Part shown: in pieces, positions 21,582 through 24,798 of the stretch | Layout: each line of letters begins with the position of its first letter | Numbering within the stretch: position 1 is the first letter of the stretch | Source of the DNA: Actinomycetes bacterium | GTDB lineage: Bacteria > Actinomycetota > Actinomycetes > Actinomycetales > Actinomycetaceae | Assembly (NCBI GenBank): GCA_023387755.1 | Contig: JAEWHO010000091.1 | Span: 1 to 24,798, forward strand | DNA: 24,798 nt | Direction: 5' to 3' | Translations under genes and position numbers: made by a program | The notes under the pieces: model-generated | Seen by the model: only the letters and a program-made list of their open reading frames with translations | Databases searched by the model: none | Told to the model about the DNA's origin: nothing

Positions 21582-23513
21582 GTGCCCGGCAGGGTAGTAG
21601 TGGCGGCAGGAGTTATGCAGGAGTTTGGTGGTTACCGCTTAATTGAGCGGATCGGCACCGGGGGGATGGGGAGCGTCTATCGCGCCCTAAACGGTGACGG
21701 AGCGTGGGTTGCCGTCAAGATTTTGCATCCTGCGATTTCCGCTGACCCACAGGCGCGTGCCCGCCTGGCCCGCGAGGTGGCCACCATGCGCCGGGTACAC
21801 GGCCCGGGGGTGGCAGAGCTCCTTGACGCCGAGGTCGATGAGGACGACGCTTTCGTCGTCACCGAACTGATCGACGGGCCCACCCTGTTCGAGGACGTCC
21901 GCGAATACGGGGCCTACTCGGCTGCAGAGTTAGCGGGTTTGGCGCATGGACTGCGCCAGGCCCTAGAGAGTATCCACGCGGCCGGGGTGGTGCACCGGGA
22001 CCTGAAACCGTCGAACGTGATGATGAGTGCCTCCGGGCCGGTCCTCATCGATTTCGGCATCGCTCAAGTGGCCGATGATGCGCGCTTCACCCAGACCGGT
22101 TTGGTATCCGGTACGGCCGGTTATCTTGACCCGCAAGCGCTGCAGGGGGAGGATCCGAGCCCGGCCGGGGACTGGTGGTCCTGGGCGGCCGTGCTGGCTT
22201 TCGCTGCCACCGGGCGTGCGCCGTTCGGGAAGGGCCCGACGGGGGCGGTTATCAGCCGCGTGTATGGCCACGAGGTTGATCTGGACGGTTTGCCGGTGGG
22301 CACGGCGCAGGTTTTGCGGGCTGCGCTCAGCCCGGCAGTGGAGGAGCGGCCCACCCCGGCCCAGGTGGTGGGGGTTTTGAACCGCTGCGCTGCCGGATAT
22401 GACGACGACGCCGCCTCCGAAGCCCGCACCACGCTCTTGGCCAGTGGAAATGCCGCCAGCGGGAATCCTGCCGGAGGAGATCCTGCCAGCGGGAGTTCTG
22501 CCAGCGGGGCTGGTGATCAGGGGAATGCTAGCGGCCTTCCTGGCGGGGAGGCTGCTACGGCTCGCGTTCCTATTAGCAGTTCTACGGGTAGTGACTGCGA
22601 AGCTAGTGACGCGACCGCTGTGATGGCCGAGGAGGCAACCCGGGCGCTGCCGGGCGGCTACGGCGACGGCGCAACCCGACCTCTGCCAACCAGTCTGCCG
22701 CCCAGTATTCCGGCTGCCCCACCCAAGCCGCAGCCTGCTGCTGTGCCGCCGCACCAGCCAACTACGCAGCTACCGCAGTCGGAGCCGAGCGCCGCTGCAG
22801 GAATGCCGGGGCAGTACGCGCCCGCAAGCCAGCCACCAGTAACACCCCCCTCTGCGGTATCGGCCCTTACCCCACCGGCACCTGACGCTCAGCCATCATG
22901 GCAGCCGGTGTGGGAGCAATCTAAACCGCGCTATTTCTACCCTGACTATGCGCCGGCTGCCCCGGGGATTATGCTCCCTGCCCTGCTAGCACTGAGTGCG
23001 GCCGGTATCCGTTGGCCAGAGATGGTGCTGGGCGGCGTCGTCGGATGGATGATACTGACCGGGGTAATCGGCGACGGTATTCGCGCAACCCACCTCTCCC
23101 GTTGGCAGTACGACCGGCGCTCCGGGGACTCGATGCGGGCGGCGGGGCGCGCCTTCGGGCATCTGCTGAAACATATTCTCGCGGCGGCGTGGTATGCAGT
23201 GATCATCGCCATTTTTGCGGCTATTTTTGGGCTCCTCAGCGGTAGTTGGAATATGACCGAGTGGATTGGCCCCGGTGCGTGGCAGAGCCAAGCGATCTTC
23301 GGCGGCGCGATGCTGCTCCTGCTGGTGGTGCTGTGGGCACAGCCGCTTAATTCGCCGGGACGGATGGCAACGCGACGTTTGATCCTGCAAGCCTTCCCGC
23401 GCGGGGGAATGAGGTTTTTGTTTGCGCTCGCGCTCTGGGCGCTCGCGGGTGCGATTCTATTCTGGCAATTTGAACCGGTACTGGGGCAGCTGCGTGCAGG
23501 TTTGGGTGGTTGA
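21582..23513 (+). CDS. Membrane-anchored Ser/Thr protein kinase (PknB-type catalytic domain)
   Basis: This is a eukaryotic-like kinase of up to 643 residues. The glycine loop GTGGMGSVYRA, Lys46 in VAVKIL, catalytic loop HRDLKPSNVMM (Asp140, Asn145) and DFG at 157-159 are intact. The activation-segment end reads GTAGYLDPQ instead of the usual GT-x-x-Y-x-APE. A low-complexity linker (about residues 285-450) contains Gly/Ser/Ala pentapeptide repeats, then Pro/Gln-rich sequence. The last 180 residues hold about four hydrophobic segments, unlike the single-pass PASTA-domain kinases. GTG 21582 has no Shine-Dalgarno. GTG 21600 (AGGG five bases upstream) and ATG 21615 (AGGAG very close, domain begins right after) are alternatives, and numbering here uses 21582. 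TAGGAT at 21561-21566 is a -10 candidate. Substrate unknown. Confidence 0.9.
   Translation: MPGRVVVAAGVMQEFGGYRLIERIGTGGMGSVYRALNGDGAWVAVKILHPAISADPQARARLAREVATMRRVHGPGVAELLDAEVDEDDAFVVTELIDGPTLFEDVREYGAYSAAELAGLAHGLRQALESIHAAGVVHRDLKPSNVMMSASGPVLIDFGIAQVADDARFTQTGLVSGTAGYLDPQALQGEDPSPAGDWWSWAAVLAFAATGRAPFGKGPTGAVISRVYGHEVDLDGLPVGTAQVLRAALSPAVEERPTPAQVVGVLNRCAAGYDDDAASEARTTLLASGNAASGNPAGGDPASGSSASGAGDQGNASGLPGGEAATARVPISSSTGSDCEASDATAVMAEEATRALPGGYGDGATRPLPTSLPPSIPAAPPKPQPAAVPPHQPTTQLPQSEPSAAAGMPGQYAPASQPPVTPPSAVSALTPPAPDAQPSWQPVWEQSKPRYFYPDYAPAAPGIMLPALLALSAAGIRWPEMVLGGVVGWMILTGVIGDGIRATHLSRWQYDRRSGDSMRAAGRAFGHLLKHILAAAWYAVIIAIFAAIFGLLSGSWNMTEWIGPGAWQSQAIFGGAMLLLLVVLWAQPLNSPGRMATRRLILQAFPRGGMRFLFALALWALAGAILFWQFEPVLGQLRAGLGG
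22443..22517 (+). repeat. Five 15-bp tandem repeats in the kinase linker
   Basis: Units start at 22443, 22458, 22473, 22488 and 22503, most resembling AGCGGGAATCCTGCC. They are in frame and encode SGNAA, SGNPA, GGDPA, SGSSA and SGAGD. A flexible spacer between kinase domain and membrane part is the likely role, and the copy number could vary between strains. Confidence 0.75.
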
Positions 23514-23614
23514 TCGGCTAATCTAGTCCCGTATACGGCGGGGAACACCCCGTCTGGGAGGGTAGCCTGCAAGCTGAGGGTTTCGGCCCCGTACTGAATG
23601 TGTGAGGAGAGCGC

Positions 23615-24526
23615 ATGAGCTCGACTAGTGATATTCCGCCCCAGGGGGCGCCGGCACCGCGGGAAGATCGCCGGCAAGCCGCCCGTGAAAAAGCCGCGGA
23701 GATTCGCGCCGAACAGGAACGCCGCACCAAACGCACCCGCCTGATCTCTGTGGTTGCGATTATCGCGCTGCTCCTGGTGGCCGTGGGAGTGGCCTGGTGG
23801 GTGATTGCCTCCACCAAAGATAAGCGGACTCCGGGTGCTCAGCCCGGTGCGGTGGCAACAGCTACCGACGATGTCACGCTGAGTGGCAAAGAAGTGAGCG
23901 ACAAGGTTTCTACGGCTGAACGTGGATTCGGTCAGGCAGCCGGAGCGATCTCGATTGGTCCGGACGGTGAAGTTGGGAAGGCCTGGGAACTGTCACCCGT
24001 CGTTGACCTGTACTTCGATTTTGCATGCCCGCACTGCTATGACTTTGAAAAGGAATTCACCCCGAGCCTGCTGGAGATGGCTAAGGCCGGTGAGATCACC
24101 CTGGTGCTGCATCCGGTGTCCATTTTGGAGGGTGGCGATGGTTTCCAGTACTACCCGTCCCGTGCCGTTGACGCTATCTTTGCCATCGCTAAAGACGACC
24201 CGACCCACCTGAGTGAGGTCGTGGAAGAGTTCTTCGCGGTGTGGCATAAGTATTCCGAAGGTGGCCAGCAAGGGCCTATGCCAGGTTCTAAGGAGCTGGC
24301 TGACGCCGCCGCCGCCCACGGGGTTAAGGACGACGTCGTGAAAGCGATTCGCGAAGGCAGCGTAGATCGCGTTGCCAAGGCTGCGACTGCTGCCTTCGGT
24401 GAGACTGGGGCGCGAGGAACGCCGGCAGTGATGTTCAACGGCACTGAGATCAAGCCCGAAGATTGGGGCAAATCGGGTGCTGAACTGGCTGAGTACATCA
24501 AGAGCCAGCGCGTGCAACACCAATAG
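23615..24526 (+). CDS. DsbA-family thiol:disulfide oxidoreductase, membrane-anchored
   Basis: This 303-residue protein has a charged cytoplasmic N-terminus (a probable helix rich in Ala, Arg, Glu and Lys, residues 15-42). One transmembrane anchor follows at about 43-66, then an extracytoplasmic thioredoxin-fold domain. The active site is FDFACPHCYDF with Cys138 and Cys141 and a CPHC dipeptide as in DsbA. The cis-proline loop is GARGTPAVMFNG (Thr269-Pro270). Such proteins introduce disulfides in exported proteins, and actinobacteria rely on this for pili, toxins and envelope enzymes. ATG 23615 follows GAGGAG at a good spacing. It lies downstream of the Ser/Thr kinase with 101 bases between them, containing a weak CGGGG/CCCCG hairpin, so cotranscription is uncertain. 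A strong hairpin follows the gene. Confidence 0.92.
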   Translation: MSSTSDIPPQGAPAPREDRRQAAREKAAEIRAEQERRTKRTRLISVVAIIALLLVAVGVAWWVIASTKDKRTPGAQPGAVATATDDVTLSGKEVSDKVSTAERGFGQAAGAISIGPDGEVGKAWELSPVVDLYFDFACPHCYDFEKEFTPSLLEMAKAGEITLVLHPVSILEGGDGFQYYPSRAVDAIFAIAKDDPTHLSEVVEEFFAVWHKYSEGGQQGPMPGSKELADAAAAHGVKDDVVKAIREGSVDRVAKAATAAFGETGARGTPAVMFNGTEIKPEDWGKSGAELAEYIKSQRVQHQ

Positions 24527-24548
24527 CCCCCTCGGCTACGCAGTACGT

Positions 24549-24582
24549 GGGCGGGTAGTCCCGATTTGTGGACTACCCGCCC
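24549..24582. terminator. Hairpin terminator between the DsbA-like gene and tRNA-Thr
   Basis: GGGCGGGTAGTCC (24549-24561) and GGACTACCCGCCC (24570-24582) form a perfect 13-bp stem around an 8-base loop, 22 bases past the stop codon. No U-run follows. TAAAGT at 24591-24596, just after the stem, is a -10 candidate that would start the tRNA transcript a few bases before 24607. Confidence 0.8.
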
Positions 24583-24606
24583 GCTACGTGTAAAGTACAG
24601 ACCGTC

Positions 24607-24682
24607 GCCACCTTAGCTCAGTTGGTAGAGCAGCTGTCTTGTAAACAGCAGGTCAGGAGTTCGAGCCTCCTAGGTGGCTCCA
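24607..24682 (+). tRNA. tRNA-Thr (anticodon TGT)
   Basis: A complete cloverleaf can be drawn. The acceptor stem is GCCACCT with AGGTGGC, and the D-stem is GCTC with GAGC. The anticodon stem is GCTGT with ACAGC around loop CTTGTAA, whose anticodon is TGT, reading ACA. The T-stem is AGGAG with CTCCT around TTCGAGC. The discriminator base is T and the CCA end is encoded, giving 76 bases. Confidence 0.97.
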
Positions 24683-24798
24683 CTTTCACGTCGTATTTGA
24701 TAAGCCTCTGGTTGCGTTGGAGTGTTGGCGCTTGGGGGGTCTGTTTTTTGGCTCGCGTTGGCGGGTTTGTGTTTTGCCTGGTATTTCGCGGTTTCATG
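24683..24798. other. Keto-rich non-coding flank after tRNA-Thr
   Basis: The last hundred or so bases are strongly biased to G and T on the plus strand with only about five A residues after 24703. Frames are open merely because stop codons need A. I see no Shine-Dalgarno, start or domain, and no terminator for the tRNA. The window ends before any gene can be judged. Confidence 0.4.

Noticed and set aside
24687..24798. Open frames on both strands in the final bases
   Set aside because: The plus-strand frames are open only because A is rare; the minus-strand frame would run through the tRNA gene.

Overview
The window looks like chromosomal DNA of a moderately high-GC actinobacterium, most likely of the Actinomycetaceae type. 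This rests on gene content: Lsr2, CarD, a SenX3/RegX3-type two-component pair, an LpqE-like lipoprotein, an MsiK-type ABC ATPase, a DUF4032 protein and OtsAB. Several genes also seem to be read from leaderless or near-leaderless transcripts with TAnnnT -10 boxes. The species cannot be named from the sequence. No phage, insertion sequence, CRISPR array or obvious horizontally acquired island was seen. The region is compactly coded and no gap between genes exceeds about 220 bases.

Layout. 42-3307 (minus): two cation-coupled membrane carriers, an NhaC-type Na+/H+ antiporter and an alanine/glycine:cation symporter, separated by a strong hairpin terminator. 3494-5049 (plus): a 63-residue membrane protein, the nucleoid protein Lsr2 and phosphoglycerate mutase. 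5111-7888: phoU (minus), divergent from a sensor kinase and response regulator pair (plus), with a PHO-box-like direct repeat in the shared intergenic region. 7885-8370 (minus): a lipoprotein. 8568-10377 (plus): the overlapping operon carD-ispD-ispF. 10383-11777 (minus): a UMF1-type MFS permease. 11851-16581 (plus): cysS, a Gfo/Idh/MocA oxidoreductase, an RlmB-type rRNA methyltransferase and a 389-residue protein I do not recognise. 16640-21494 (minus): a DUF4032 kinase-like protein, msiK, and otsA-otsB for trehalose. 21582-24526 (plus): a membrane-anchored Ser/Thr kinase and a DsbA-like thiol oxidoreductase, followed by tRNA-Thr(TGT) at 24607-24682.

The genes from gpm to rlmB follow a gene order that I recall as conserved in other Actinobacteria (gpm/phoU-senX3-regX3 and lpqE-carD-ispD-ispF-cysS-trmH). 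Here the two blocks are fused. They link phosphate sensing, control of RNA polymerase at stable-RNA promoters, isoprenoid precursor synthesis and translation factors. The MFS permease and the oxidoreductase appear to be lineage-specific insertions into that row.

I found no clearly new multi-gene system. The more interesting signals are regulatory or sub-genic: a possible Shine-Dalgarno-masking leader on nhaC, an inverted repeat in the carD promoter spacer, mutually exclusive hairpins upstream of msiK, a degenerate 20-bp tandem repeat that makes up the tail of the sensor kinase, and the unrecognised protein coupled to rlmB.
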